Source: Clonostachys chloroleuca
Lineage: Eukaryota > Ascomycota > Sordariomycetes > Hypocreales > Bionectriaceae
DNA length: 64,000 nucleotides
Reading direction: 5' to 3'
NCBI GenBank assembly: GCA_037952775.1
Contig: JBANAY010000003.1
Location: forward strand, 15,500,001-15,564,000
Made by a program: the position numbers and the translations under genes. The notes below the pieces were generated by a model, which saw nothing but the letters and a program-made list of their open reading frames with translations, ran no database searches and had not been told where the DNA came from. Every line of letters starts with the position of its first letter. The stretch's first letter is position 1. Below, one piece after another: positions 45,968 through 58,304 of the stretch.

Positions 45968-47217
45968 TTATAGTGCATCCCTATTTTCCTTTGGCCTTCC
46001 CCATGTATCAGGTGAAGTCATAGCGAGGTATTCCTCACTCTCGGTCGGACGCGGTGGTTGATCCCTCAATCCAGAGTGATTCCCCAACGTGTTTCGGGAC
46101 AATCTGACCGTGTTTCGCACGCTTCTCCTATCATGTAAACCCTGCGACGAGTTTTCCCCTCCAGACTTGTTGCTCTTTCTCAATCCACTGTGCTGTGTGA
46201 TGACACTAAACCAACGTACGACGGTCTTGTTAAATAGCGGCTGTAGAGCCGTGCTGGAGGCGACCATCTGCGCAATTCCCGCATGGATGATACACATCAT
46301 GTAGGACTTGTGAAAGTCCGTCATGATGTAGTAGAGATAAAGACTGGACAAAATGATTGTTCTGATATTCGTTAGTTTGCTGAGTTCCTGCCTTCCGAGA
46401 TCTACCACTTACACAAAACCAGCACAAAACATGCAAAAAAGGGCAACTCTGTGCTGAGTCCGAACCTGTAGCTTCAAGATCGGCTGGAGCGGGATGAGCA
46501 GGATAAGTAGCTCAATGGGAATATCGATGATGGGGATTGCACCGTAGGCAGCCTTCTTGTCGATGCAGGTCTTCTGTGAGGCTTTGATAGTCGAATCCCA
46601 GGCACTTCGGACCGGCATGCACCACAGAAACTCAATGAGGCCGGCGTAGATCGCCCAGCAAACGGAGAGGCCGAGGGCAGTCCAGCAGAGGGGTCCAACA
46701 AAACGAGAACCCTGTTGGAAAATGCGCTTGACGAGGAGAATAATACTCATTTTGACGCAGAGCAGGGTGGCAGCGTAGCATAGGCGCAAGGGAAGCATGA
46801 TCCGGTATTTCATGATGATCATACTTGCGCCTGTTGGCGGTCCGACGGCAACAACTGGAAGAGAGAGAAAAAACCAGTCAGAATACACTCATTTAAGCGA
46901 TTGGCCGACACCTGCATATCATTGCTTCTGCTCTTCGCCTCTCATGCAGTGGTGTTACATCAAGGCTTACGGGTAATTGCACAGCCAGCGACGCCATAGA
47001 AAAACAACTGGCCCATAAAGTAGATGTAATCCTCAGAATAGAATCTGAATTTTCCGATGCGGCGAGAGATAATACGCATAATAGTCCAAATTGTCGTCGT
47101 CACAATCATCACGGAACTCGAGGCTGCCATTCGTAGATGTCGCTCCGACCATTCCAGCCGGCGGAAAAGAGCTGGGGAGTCCGTGGCCGCATCCATCGTA
47201 GTAGGGAATTGGTCCAT
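45968..47217 (-). CDS. Rhodopsin-domain integral membrane protein 1
   Basis: The three-exon model is 47217-46971, 46854-46413 and 46361-45968, all phases matching, 360 residues. The fungal rhodopsin-like (PTH11-related) pattern is clear: an N-terminal helix, RISRRIGKFRFYSEDYIYF, then YAATLLCVKMSIILLVKRIF, GLIEFLWCMPVRSAWD, the IDIPIELLILLIPLQPILKL helix and ALFCMFCAGFV. The final exon has HAGIAQMVASSTALQPLFNK and a polar tail. It is likely a seven-helix plasma-membrane protein; the ligand is unknown. ATG 47217 was chosen; an in-frame ATG at 47277 would add 20 residues. Confidence 0.85.
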
Positions 47218-47543
47218 GGTGTCGATCGAGATTCGCTCGCCATGCGCGAACCTGGGGCCGAGGGAGAATGAGACCAAGGTCCTATCGAGGCTAAAACATA
47301 TGTGGAGAGAGAAGCCAAGTGAGGCCTCGTGGTAGGAAGGGATCAGCTACATATAAATTGTTGACTGTCCGCAAAAGTAATCACATGCCAACTGAATTCT
47401 CGCCATCAAGCTGGCCTGATGTAAGTCCAGCATTCGTAAAAAATGGCTTCAGGAGGCCTCCAGAGGTGATCTTTGGCTTAATTTAACTGGACCCATAAAA
47501 AAGATAAAATAGAAAGAAAATATGGAGCATGATTCAAGTCAAA

Positions 47544-47558
47544 GGGGGGGGGGGGGGG
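47544..47558. repeat. G15 homopolymer
   Basis: Fifteen G residues just upstream of the MFS remnant. The length is prone to sequencing and replication slippage. Confidence 0.95.
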
Positions 47559-47587
47559 CACACAGCTAAAACTCCCCATTTATCAAT

Positions 47588-48035
47588 GGCCCCCACTTTC
47601 CCTAAATGCACCGCCAGCGACAAGCATGAGATGCCGACCCTTCAAGACGCGCACTATGCTCAGAGTCGGCTCGCCCAGTTACACAAAGATGACCGCCGCC
47701 TCCGGCAATTATTCGACCTCAAGGTACTTCCTTCTATGATGATGCTAGCCCTCATATTCGGCATTGAGAGCACCGCATTCTCAAACGCCGTAGTCTTCGG
47801 TCGCACCGAGCTTGACCTCAGCGCTAATCAAGTCTCCTGGCTTTACTCCGCTCCCTATATTCTTCAAATTCCTTTGCAGTTCCCCGTCGCCAGGCTAAGC
47901 AGTGATATGTTCCCTCTCGACCAGTTCGGGACTAACACATTATATCTTTCTGCCGTTTTGTTCAACTTAATGCCAGATGCTAATTCGACGCTTTTGATGG
48001 CTTGCCGCGTTTTGAGCGAGGTTTGTATTCTCCTT
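47588..48035 (+). pseudogene. MFS transporter N-terminal remnant
   Basis: The frame starts MAPTFPKCTASDKHEMPTLQ, with the typical DRRLRQLFDLKVLPSMMMLA segment before the first helix of an anion:cation symporter/Dal5-type transporter. It continues with LDLSANQVSWLYSAPYILQI and a further helix. Similarity fades after about 48030 and the frame closes at 48129 without the remaining helices. Only two to four of twelve helices remain, so it is judged a truncated gene. Confidence 0.6.
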
Positions 48036-48749
48036 CCCCTTGTCGTGCGGACGCAGTCACAAGTGGCATTGAGAATGATCAACTGTGCATCAAAGGGGAG
48101 GCACAATCCTGCGAAAGTGAAGTTGTAGTAATCATACATGCCCTGTTATTGTCTGGGTTCGATTCGACGGAGGGCTAGGGCTATTGAACAGTGCCTCGCA
48201 CACTGTCACTCTTGTAGCCAGGCTGGCTAGGTTAAGGTAACGAGAGGCCATGATCTTTGTAGATGGTGAGTTCTAATATTTATAATAAAAATAGCTAGCT
48301 ATAAAATAATTTACAATATAGAATCTTTCCCTTCTACTAGATTCTAGCCTTTTGCTGTGATTCTAACAAAGCCCTATTCCGTCCTCCTTTATCGAGCCAC
48401 AGCACCTTTGAACATCCTGCGTAGGCCTCGCGGAAAGGTGGGGCATATCGCAGTCAATGATCTAGCGCGTAGAACTTGCTGCGCACAATAGGGTTGGTAT
48501 TAATGATTTGTTTTCGAATCTTTGAGGCGTATCCATCGGCGATGATGATCAGCTGACTAAAAACGCATTCGGTGCTTTTCTCGCCTGTTTCCTTGCCTGT
48601 CGTCCTGCAATACCGTAACCAGAGACGCCAGCACGCTGCAGCTACTTTGGTTGCCTGTACCTGGCCAGATGTTATTCGCTATGTTTCCCTTCGGTCGCAT
48701 CACAACAAACCGATTACGAGCACTCGCTTTCCACCCTCCACCCTTCTTC

Positions 48750-48815
48750 AAGCCGACGGAGGGCTGGCAAACATCCTGCAATTACTGCAAGGCCAGTCTC
48801 AATATTACGCGGCAG
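48750..48815 (-). pseudogene. Rhodopsin-domain gene tail relic (duplicate of 49360-49425)
   Basis: On the minus strand ETGLAVIAGCLPALRRLEEG corresponds to ETDIAVIAGCLPALRRLVKG in the next gene. About 60 bp of DNA (AGCCGACGGAGGGCTGGCAAAC...) is almost the same in both. The rest of this third copy is not readable. Confidence 0.7.
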
Positions 48816-48835
48816 TGCAATAGATTCATGTTGGC

Positions 48836-49075
48836 ATGTCAACCTCATCGAATGATGATACTCGGACAGGCATATCCAACATATTGTCTCTTCCCAAGGA
48901 CTTGATCTCACATTACTCTCCCTTCTTGCAAGCAGCCTATTCGTGGAATTTTCAGGAAAACTGCAATAAGCGAATTGAGCTTCCGGAAGATGATCCCACG
49001 TTGTTGGCCTCTTTGTGGAATGGATGTATTACGGGAGGTATGATTTTTCATCGCTATCGCCCCATCCTAGCACTG
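48836..49075 (+). pseudogene. BTB/POZ domain remnant 2
   Basis: The sequence reads LPKDLISHYSPFLQAAYSWN, FQENCNKRIELPEDDP, then after a frame change FVEWMYYGRYDFSSL. The SHYSPF..AA..., RIELPEDDP and FVEWMYYGRY motifs are BTB hallmarks. The frame change at about 49005 and lack of a continuation make it a relic. Confidence 0.65.
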
Positions 49076-49112
49076 ATGCAAGTGTTGGGTTCTTGGTGAT
49101 AAGCCTCTGTTT

Positions 49113-50320
49113 TCATTTTCCTTCCCATTTTACAATTGGCCCTGGGGTTATTATACTCTTGGTGCTACCAAGCTCTTCGAGACTATCATTCGGCATATCC
49201 GTCCTATAAGGACTGTAGGGATCCTGTGAGACTTTTGGGGTTCCTTTCTGAGCATCTTTCTGACTCCCTTTCTTAGAGCTCTTCCAGCTTACAAGAGCTA
49301 AAAGTTTGTTATCTGAGTTGCGGTACGCTTTGGAAGGCCTATTGGACTGTAGGCCCTTCACCAGCCGACGGAGGGCTGGCAAACATCCTGCAATTACTGC
49401 AATGTCAGTCTCAATAATGGTCCAAGTAACCTTGGTGCCTAGCTCCTCTAAAGCCAGTGTTAGTCGAAGCAATCTAGTTGGAATTGATCAGGATATCCGA
49501 TGGAATCTCAACTTACTGAGATAATCATACTCTTCGAAATAAGCTGAGGCGGATGGTAAGCGGACAAGCGTGGCAATAGAGGCCATGCATCCAGCCCCCA
49601 GGACGAAGGAGAGCGCGACCTTCCTCTGTTTTGGCATCTGGAGCTTCCAGATGATGAAAATAGGTAAGATGGTACAAATCCAGTCCGTGACGATGTTGAC
49701 ACCAGAAGTAATGAATGTAATGGCTACCTTGGCGGAGTTGGGGTAGCACCAGCCGGGTTCTTCGTTCCAGATTCTCCCAATGGGCTTGCATTCAACAAGG
49801 ATGAATATATCAAGTATAACCGCGATGAAAAAGCTGAGACCGATAATTGTCCAGAGAAGAATTCGCTGCCAGCGTATGATAGCAATTCGCAGAATGGTAA
49901 GACAAATGCTACTCTTGATAAAAGCCATGGAAGTGAGGTAAAATAACTGCCAAAGGAACACAGCCTAGAAAAAACATTAGATTGATGCTTGGAAGTAATG
50001 GATACATAACCCGTCGTCGACCTAGGACCTACTTTTAGACCCTCGTTGTACGTTGGCCCGTTTTTGCCTCCTGGGATCTCGGAATCTGGAAGCCCGACAC
50101 CATTGTAGGCGCAGTAACACGCGAAAGCGTTCTGAACAAGATTCAAGACATATCCAGCACCCATGAGATAATCCTCTCTCATCAACTCCTGATATCGCAG
50201 ACGAATCCCCAAGCGGAGAAAGAAAACCAGGGACATGAGGGCCGAGAATGTTATCGTTACAATTAGGACAGCCTCGGCAAGCCCATGAAGCTTGGCCACT
50301 TCCCACCCTACCTGCGTCAT
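49113..50320 (-). CDS. Rhodopsin-domain integral membrane protein 2
   Basis: The three-exon model is 50320-50033, 49964-49517 and 49447-49113, phases matching, 356 residues. Introns are GTAGGT...TTTTCTAG and GTAAGT...GCTTTAG. Order of motifs: a first helix (VLIVTITFSALMSLVFFLRL), REDYLMGAGYVLNL, FLWQLFYLTSMAFIKSSICL, VECKPIGRIWNEEPGWCYP, NIVTDWICTILPIFIIWKLQ, and ETDIAVIAGCLPALRRL, then a Lys/Ser-rich cytosolic tail. It is intact and paralogous to the gene at 45968-47217. A role in extracellular sensing is only inferred from the family. Confidence 0.87.
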
Positions 50321-50882
50321 TTTTCAGCCTGCAATGGTATTCTCAATTCAGCTTAAGTAGGGGCGAAAATGAAATACCGTCCAGCATGCCCCGTAAAAAG
50401 TTAAAGCAGGAAATGTCGACCGCCATATATACAAAAATGGGCGGGGTAAACGCTGTGCTCCAGCTGGGTCAGCAGAAGCCGAAAGGAATACGGACTGCAT
50501 GTCATGGTGGATCATTTTGCTGTGATAATTATCTCTAACGCCGATTGGAAAGTGTAGCTATCATTGGTGGGTAAAGTTTTGACATGGGGTGGCTCTACCG
50601 AAATTATCTTACCACATTGCGTACCCACATGTAAGCTCAGCGCGTCCCGAAGGGAGTCTAATCGTAAATCAGCCAATAGAATTACTCAAAGATTCCTAAC
50701 TAGGCGTTTGATATTTTATATTACTCAACCGCCGACTTTTCCGACTGCCATTCACTGTATGTATGGGTCACACTGTGATCATTCTAAACGCAGTGGATTC
50801 AATGGGGAGATTGAGTGGAAAAGAAGTTGGCCATTGACTTAAAGGCTGGGGCTCGTCTTGTGGGCATAACGCAACCAAGAAC

Positions 50883-51275
50883 ATGCTACCTCCGCAATTT
50901 TCGGAGGGGCTACCTCTCTTATATTACCGCTAATTCTAAAAAGTTACGGTTCAATGTGAACGCGTCCCTGCTTCCAGTCACCGGTCTTTGCTTTTTGCCT
51001 CTACCTCCAATGCACAAAGGCCCAAGGCTAATATGTATTACTTTTTTCGAAGTACATTCAATTCCACATGTGCCTCAGACAGATTGCGCATGCCTTTCCC
51101 TAAACCAACCTTAACCAAGAGGGATGGAACCCCTGCAAGCCTGAACACTAACAGCTTAAGGTTAGACCAGAAGTTTTGGACTTATCCAAGAGGTTAGCCA
51201 CTCCTAATATGGGTAAGCCCGAATGTCACTTGTAGATCATGTAACTCTGACTGTGACTGATGTCAAAGTCGCACG
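50883..51275 (+). repeat. About 390-bp diverged direct repeat, copy 1
   Basis: Matches 61928-62316 along its length: ATGCTACCTCC, GTTCAATGT-AAC, CCCTGCTTCCAG, ATTCCAC-T-TGCCTCAGACAG, and a near-perfect 36-bp end (GTAGATCATGTAACTCTGAC... at 51232-51267). This could be a solo LTR or a non-autonomous element. Confidence 0.8.
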
Positions 51276-51391
51276 ATTACTAAACATCACATACTTAGCT
51301 TCTGTTAATCGATGTGGCTGTACAGGCTGCGGCGCTCCATCTCCTTGCGCGCCCACCAGCTGATTATCAATACTAAGTCAGCCGCCTCCAC

Positions 51392-51640
51392 ATGACGCAT
51401 CATGCTCATGGACGACACACTAACATTGAAGAACTGCGGGCACAACCACTGCAGGAAAGGCGTCGACGAGAAGCCGCGGAACGTGATGCCCAGCACGAAC
51501 GTCAACAACGTGAAGAAGAGCAGCGGCGACGTCGAGAAGCCGAGGAACGCGCAAGCGTATCCCAACCGCTGCCACTCCAGCAAGTCGGTGACAGTCTTGG
51601 GGTCCGGTACACTGTGGCTGGGATAGAGGGGTGTCCAATC
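51392..51640 (+). pseudogene. Coiled-coil protein fragment (REAEERA-QPLPLQQ type)
   Basis: The plus-strand frame has an Arg/Glu-rich stretch (REAAERDAQHERQQREEEQR) followed by SQPLPLQQ. I recall this order from a repetitive fungal accessory family in which the coil precedes a conserved domain. The conserved domain does not follow here. A minus-strand frame over the same DNA is hydrophobic and is treated as its shadow. Confidence 0.35.
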
Positions 51641-51759
51641 GATCCGCGCAATGCTACATGTACTCGAGCCGCCGGAGGACAACGGGTTTGTGCTCTTGAC
51701 CGTCTGGCTTTCAGCTGTCGTCGTCACAGACCTCCTCGCGCCACTCTCTGAAAGGACCG

Positions 51760-52872
51760 GAGGCTGACGGCTGGCGACGCCTGCCTAGGCAGCTCATCTT
51801 AAATTGCATACTACTGGTAACAGCGGCCGGGATACATCATCCTGCTGGCCCCCTTTCATACCGTGGGTGAGGGGGTTATAGTCTTTGTGCACTCACGGTT
51901 GACTTGTTTGTGCCCCTTCAGACATTGGCTTTCGCCAGACGGCGGCTTGCCGAGGGGGCGTAGGCATCAGGGATCATTATCCAAGGGCATAATTGGTTTC
52001 TTGTCATCATGACGCGAGAGGGCAAGAAGACTGTTTTCCGGAGTAAACTGGTCTTGGGTGCTACGCATACTATCGAGGGGATATGTAAACTCGTGTATGG
52101 ACTTCAGGTCTTGCGTGAGTGATTACAATTCCCAAGGCAACACCGCCAACAAGAATATCATGCAGCTAACCCCTTGAGTTATTGCTTGATCAATCTTACT
52201 CGAGAATGTCTCGGCATTCTTACTAGGCCAACGCCTGGATGCTGGTCTATGTGGCCTTCTTCCATGATACCATTTTGAGTTGGTAGAGCTGCTCATACAG
52301 CAGGGTATGTTCGTGGATGGAATACGACTGAAGGCCCTACACTAAGTGGTAGGTGAGAATTTTAGTTCCTATCTATTTGCAGCGGTGAACCGCCGCTCAC
52401 CAAAGATAGCTAAGTAGACTGGCCGGCTCGGCGGATACCCATACGTCGGAGTGGATGGTTTGCAGGGAATCGACTCCCCCATCCTCCACCCAAAATCAGT
52501 CAATCTACTCACGCGACATATCGGTGCTGCGAACTAGCCCATCCCTGCAGGCATGATGACGATACTCCACCCACCTAGTACCAAAGAGTTCGACATCAGT
52601 ACCAACTGCATATTCACAACCAACACTCTACAAGCAACATTACCAATGGGAGGCTTTCGAATACCTGGCCATGCCCTCGCCGCTCTGTCCTCCCACGCTT
52701 TCGGCTTTCTGTCGAGCGGGAGAAGAAAAAAACACTGGCATTTGTTCCCCTCTGCGACATAAGGTTTGGCCGACTCAGCTTCCGCTCTGCTTTCTGTGCC
52801 CGAAGCTGACCCAGCCAAAACCGCCTCGTATGATATTTGAGCGAATACACTTGAAATTTATCAGCCCAAGTC
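51760..52872. other. Intergenic region upstream of the large P/Q-rich gene
   Basis: No gene supported. CT-rich pyrimidine tracts lie within about 150 bp of the next start codon and may belong to its leader. Confidence 0.4.
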
Positions 52873-55800
52873 ATGGCAGCGGAAGAATGTGGTAGCGGAC
52901 AAGTCCCGCCGCAACCCACCATCCGTCGAGTTTTTGGCATGATGAAGGCGTACTTGAACGAGTTTGAGAGGCAGACCCTCAACGGGTTCAAAACTCTGCA
53001 AGAGCAATACCAAGAGAAGGACGACGAGATGAATCGCTCGATTCGTAATGTAATGGACTCGTTCGACAAAAATTCAAGTCCAGGGGAAAGAAAAAGCATT
53101 GAAGAGAAATTGCAGTCTCTACTGTCGCAGCGATGGAGTTTTCGGGCTGAGCACGAGGCCAACCAGGTAGAGGAGGAGGAAGCGTGTGAGAAACGACAAA
53201 TGGAGCTGCTGAGGCCGCTCCAGATTGCTCTTTTCCATTCTTTCCCTGCTGGTAGTTGGGATGGGATGATGCTCCACGGAGCGGAGAATGTTCAAGGAGG
53301 CACAGGGCTTGAGGAGCAGCAGCCCGATGAAGATATTCAACACACTGCTCATGAGACACAAAAGGATTTTGAGACAGGCAATGACGTCGCAATTGACGGA
53401 GGCTCATCACCTAAGGATGTTGACGGAGGGATTCACGATGAAGAATCTTGTGATGGAGTGCCGAGCCAAATCGGCCACAACGAAATGGCAGAGTCGAATG
53501 AGGTCCTCCCTGATGCTCTCTCCAGCAGCTGCATGAATGAAATTGATGCAGAGACTACTCATCACTCTTTAATGGAGGCTGAGGGCAGCGAAAGAAGCGC
53601 TATTGATTTAGACTCCGAATTTGAGCCTGAAGCCGAAGATGATTCCGACGAGGTTGACGATCAATCCACCCTAAGTGCGAGGGTAGACGAAGAATTTCTT
53701 GTCCTAGGGGTAAGATATCTGTCGTTCGTGAGAAGGACGATTCACATGCTAATATGCTGATAGAGAAAAAGAAAGCTCTCTTATGCGAGCCGTCTCCAAC
53801 CACGAAAGAAGCCTTGCCGGTGGAAGAAGCCACTCACCAAAAACCAGAGCAAGGAGAGAACTATCCGCTATGGAGAGGTATATGATAATACTATTGCTGG
53901 ACACAAGGAGACCGTTGTTCAGTATCCTGCCAATAAGGGTCGATGGTATATAATTCGATGCGAGGAACACGGACTTAAATTTGGAGGTAGCAATCCACTC
54001 ATGGATGCCGCATTTCACTTGGGCAGTCTCCAGCACGATAAATACTCAAAAGCCTATAAGGATGTTATCGATCAGATGGGTATACGAGTCAAGTACTGTA
54101 CGGCGAGCCGTGCAGAGCAAAACAATAACGCTTTCACGAAAGAAGCTGTTCAGAAGAACTCGCCAACGTCGATGGATCGGACCACAGGTAGCAAAGACAG
54201 AGAGGAAAGGGGCAGACAGGCTTTTGGAAGCCGAAAGGCAGCCTTGAAGAGCGACAAAGCCGAAACATCTCGGAGTAGTCGGGACACGGAAGGCCATGTC
54301 TACGACGACAGAGGGTCTAAAACGTCAAAGTACGACGATGCTAATGAAGGCAACGAAAGATTGTATGTACGTCGTCAACCTGGCGACATATGCCTCGTCT
54401 ATCTTGGGGGAGAGTATATCCCAGTTCTCGTCCTTCCTTTTGACAATATGCTTGAAATTGGAATCAATGGCGACCTCAAGACGCTGAATTTGGTCCAGTT
54501 TATGCCTGACTGCTGTATCTATGACCTGGCCACGGGAAAATACAGGTGGAAAAAGGGATATGAGGATGGTGGAGCGTTCGAATCGTCTCGAGCGCACCCT
54601 GGTCTATGCTTAACTCACAACACCCTGGAGACGTGTCCTCCAGTGTGGGTAAAAGGAACAAACCTGGGAAATTTTGATCTGATGGACCCTGTTATCATGA
54701 AGCAGGAGTATTACCAGCCATTATTGCGCCTCATACAGCAGGCTGATGTGAACAGATCAGCCATCTTGGCGAATGTTGTAACAGAGCCAGGCAGCCGACG
54801 TCCCAGCAGCTCGGGAAATATCAGAGATGGAACTGACACAGAAATTTGCGCGAGTCCTAGAGCTGATGGCAAAGACACTGAACCCGATAACATATCCAAG
54901 CAAGAGGGTGATGCCGAAGAAAGACCAGATGATGGCCTCTATAGCCAAACAGATCGAGGAGAGAATCAAGACGATGACCCCCTGACTTCGGATGCTGGAA
55001 ACATCCAAAACAGTGGCTTTTCGGGAACAAGTGGCGTGAGTTCGCCTAGTATACGTCAAGATGGGAATCGATTAAGTGAGTCTCAAGAAGGAATTGAGGC
55101 GAGCATGGATCGCTCCCCCGGACCGTCCGAATGGCATATTCCAAGTCAACAATCGACGTCCAAACATACACCCGCACTTTCTGACGATAGAACAATCCAA
55201 GGCTCGTCCCTAAACGGCGCTACTACAGTCCCGACTGGGGCGACCGCCTGTGAATCAAACTTGAGCCATGCGGAATCTGGAGATGGACCAACAGTAATGC
55301 CCTCAACCGGGAAAAGAAGCCAGAGTCCACCGCCCATCATCATGAGAGCAGTCTCAATCCAGACCATCTCATCCGATTCAAGTGATGAGGGCGAGCAGCT
55401 GGTGAAAGATGTATCCCACGGCAGTCCGGGGGCATTGGCAAGAGATCCGATGGGCGTCAACAGCGATGGACCCGGAAATCCTTTAGAGAACCAAGCTGCG
55501 TCTGATGAACTTGGCCCAGGGCGACTTTCAACCAATGCAGAAAGACGGCCTATTCCTACTTCCTCGACTCCAGGCAAAACCCTTGGGAGCCAAAACGTAT
55601 CCACAGCAAGGGGAGTCCCTCATCAGCAAGAAATAGAGCTGTGCTATGCAGTTCCTGAAACCTCATCTGTTGGAAGCCAGTATCCCAGGCATGCAGTGGG
55701 AAATGTAGAGGGGCCGCAGCAGCGTTCTAATGGTTCTTGGCCATCTATTCGACCGGGAAAGGTGATGACGGCTCCTAAGAATAGCTCAGCAACCACAGCT

Positions 55801-57237
55801 CAGACACAGTTCATAGACTTAACAACCTCACCGGTCGGGAGCTCATTCCCCACGCTCGCCACCAGCAGCCAAATCTCCCACACGCAAAGCCACCAGGTCG
55901 GCAAGCTTCGTGTCTATGGAACCATGCCCCAAGAAATGACAAGCCATCCCCCAACAGGGCCCAGTAACAATCGAGGGCGTCAACTCCAGGGCCAAGTTCC
56001 ATCTCAAGCACGGTTTGAAACACCGACATTTTGCACCCCGCAAGCTGGACACAGTTTTCATCAGGCCCAGATGCAATATCAGCCGCAGGCTGGATCTTAT
56101 TCTCAGCCCCGACCGGAGATACAGCACCCATCTCTTACAGCTTCTCAGCCCAGAATAAGACCTGACCTTCATGTACTAACCATCCCTCAGATGCAATATA
56201 ATATTCACTCAAACTCTCAATTTCGAGACCAATCTCATCCCCAATCTGGGATACAATTCCAAGCTCATAGTCAACCTTGGCTGGATATGTCAGCCCAGCA
56301 CCATACTCAGCCTCAACCTCAGCTACAACCCCGTTTTCCGACACAAATCTATCCTGGTCCTCAGAAACCACTACAGTCTCCCATTCAAACTCAGAAATTG
56401 GCGGACCCGCAGTCCCAGATTCACTCCCACAGTCTAGTCCAGTCTTTCTGTCCAGTGCTAGCTCAACCTCAGGGACTACCTCGACCCCAGGGACTACCTC
56501 AGCCTCTGCAAAGACTTCATGTTTCATCTAGAGCCAGTGTGCAGACACAGACTCGGCCGCAGATCCAGCCTCAATCCCAAGCTTGGACGCCATCCCCAAC
56601 AACCGCTGTCCCCAGATCCAATCCGCATCCGGTGATTCGACCCCGTGCTCGTCGGACTCCCAACATCCAGCTTCGGCCTGTTCAATCAAGACAAACCCAA
56701 CCTCGACCTCAAACATCTCCAATGAGTGGCGCAGGGCCACCCATTTCCACGCCGACAAATGGGGGTCAAGCAGGCCCTGTGGTACTCTCGGCCCCCGGGC
56801 CCAGCCCCTACATCACCCCTCCATTCTCGGCATCTTCCACCTCACCCACCACGCCCGCCATGGGTGGCCTCCCAAGCCCCGAAGATGTCCGCCAACTTCT
56901 GGGTCCGCCCAAGCAGACCGCCCTCCCGTTCAACAACGTCAACCAAGCCGTGAACCCAGCGGCGCAATCAGTCTCGAAGTCGGAGGAGGAACAGGCCCTA
57001 CAGAAAAACTGGCCCATGTTCCCTCGTGGGCCGCTGAGGGACTACCTAGATAGGTTTGTGCGGATGCACAATCGACCCCCGGGCATCGAGGGTCTTAGGC
57101 TTGTGGGTGGTAGATCCATCTATTTTTGCCCATTCTGCCTGTCGGATACGGCACAATGGGCTTTAGGGCTTGATTTGATCAACCACCTCGACAGTATGCA
57201 TCGAACTGGGAGGTTTCGGCCACTCAAGTCTCAGTAG
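52873..57237 (+). CDS. Large P/Q-rich protein with C-terminal C2H2-like zinc finger
   Basis: Exon 1 is 52873-53709 and exon 2 is 53764-57237; the 54-bp intron GTAAGA...CTGATAG joins in phase 0 to give 1436 residues. An N-terminal coiled part (LQEQYQEKDDEMNRSIRNVM) is followed by an acidic region. A basic stretch (RKRKLSYASRLQPRKKP) comes next, then a conserved block GRWYIIRCEEHGLKFGGSNP...HLGSLQHDKYSKAY with Cys/His spacing that could bind zinc. Then comes GDICLVYLGGEYIPVLVLP...LVQFMPDCCIYDLATGKYRW, reminiscent of a chromatin-reader-type module. About 600 residues of Ser/Pro/Gln low complexity follow. The end has CPFCLSDTAQWALGLDLINH-LDSMH (C-x2-C, then two His). The frame is intact. A chromatin or transcription role is inferred from architecture only. 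Confidence 0.8.
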
Positions 57238-58304
57238 AGTGTCAGTTGATGGACTGGTGGTTGTCTTTATTCTTCTTCTTGAGAGAGAGTATTGCTGCAC
57301 TAATTGGCTTTTAATTGGCTTTGATTGTTCCAGTTGAGAAGGTACTTTGGCGGTTGCTCTAGATATACCAGCGCTAGGAATTACGTGCAATCATGTACCT
57401 ACTATACAGAGCCCGGTGGCTAAGAGGAACTTCATCTCATATGTGAAAGGTGATAGGGATTGATTTTATTACGGTCACGTTGGCTACAGGAAATGATAAT
57501 GATTTTGATATATCGAAGTTTAGGTGTGGCAAGGGACTGAAATTATCAAGACGTAGGCCTTCTGTACCTAGGTTAACTTCCTTTTTTCTCAATATAAAGT
57601 TTAAAAAAAATGTTGCATCGCGGATATTCCTCAATTCGAGGGATCGGCGCCTAGCGATATCTCATAATACGCAATTCCAAGAGTTCATTCCGTTAACTCC
57701 ATTACATTTTGCTGTGTTTGTGTGTAATTTTTTTTTTTTTTTTTTTTTTTTTTCCCTTCAAGATTGTTATTGACCGATGAAGTTGTTAGGACTTGAAATA
57801 TGCTCAAGGTCACGTGGTATAACCAGATATTTTTAGTACTACAGCTTCTGTGCTTTCTTTGGTGGGCCCCTGTTCCAAGTCTGTTCTAAGCGGCCAACGG
57901 TTGGCAACAGCGCGATGCCCCAACCAAACCTGCCACGATACTATCCGGTGAAGTCAGCAATCGCGCGTAACGTGAGACGTTCTAGGGTCTGTGTACACAC
58001 TCGCAGACGCACCGGCGCGATACGCTGTAACGCGCTGTTGCCAGTATCAAACAGTGGCGAATTGCATGAGAGGTACTGAGATATACTGATGCATGCTCGT
58101 GCTGCGGCTCACATCGATGATTCATACCCTTCCACTGCCCTGGTGAACCGTGTCACATGCTCGCAAGCTACCACTCACACCATACCGCTCCCACACAAGG
58201 CTGTGCGACGCATTCGGTCATAGTCCTGCCGATCGAGCGGGGTCGCGTCGGCTTCGTGTCCGCTGCAACTGACCAACCAGTTCAGTTGGTGTGGGGACAA
58301 GCTC
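57238..58304. other. Intergenic region with T26 tract
   Basis: A 26-T run is at 57728-57753. GC-rich CGCG words occur from 57.9 to 58.1 kb. A tRNA-like start (GCCCGGTGGCTAAGAGG) near 57410 does not fold into a tRNA. The 5' exon of the following membrane-protein gene may lie at its right end. Confidence 0.4.

Noticed and set aside
51305..51727. Minus-strand hydrophobic frame opposite the coiled-coil fragment
   Set aside because: It is the expected antisense of an Arg/Glu-rich coil; the plus-strand reading fits a known order better.
57405..57480. tRNA-like start with a CAT anticodon candidate
   Set aside because: No T-arm GGTTCGA-type sequence, and the stems do not pair.
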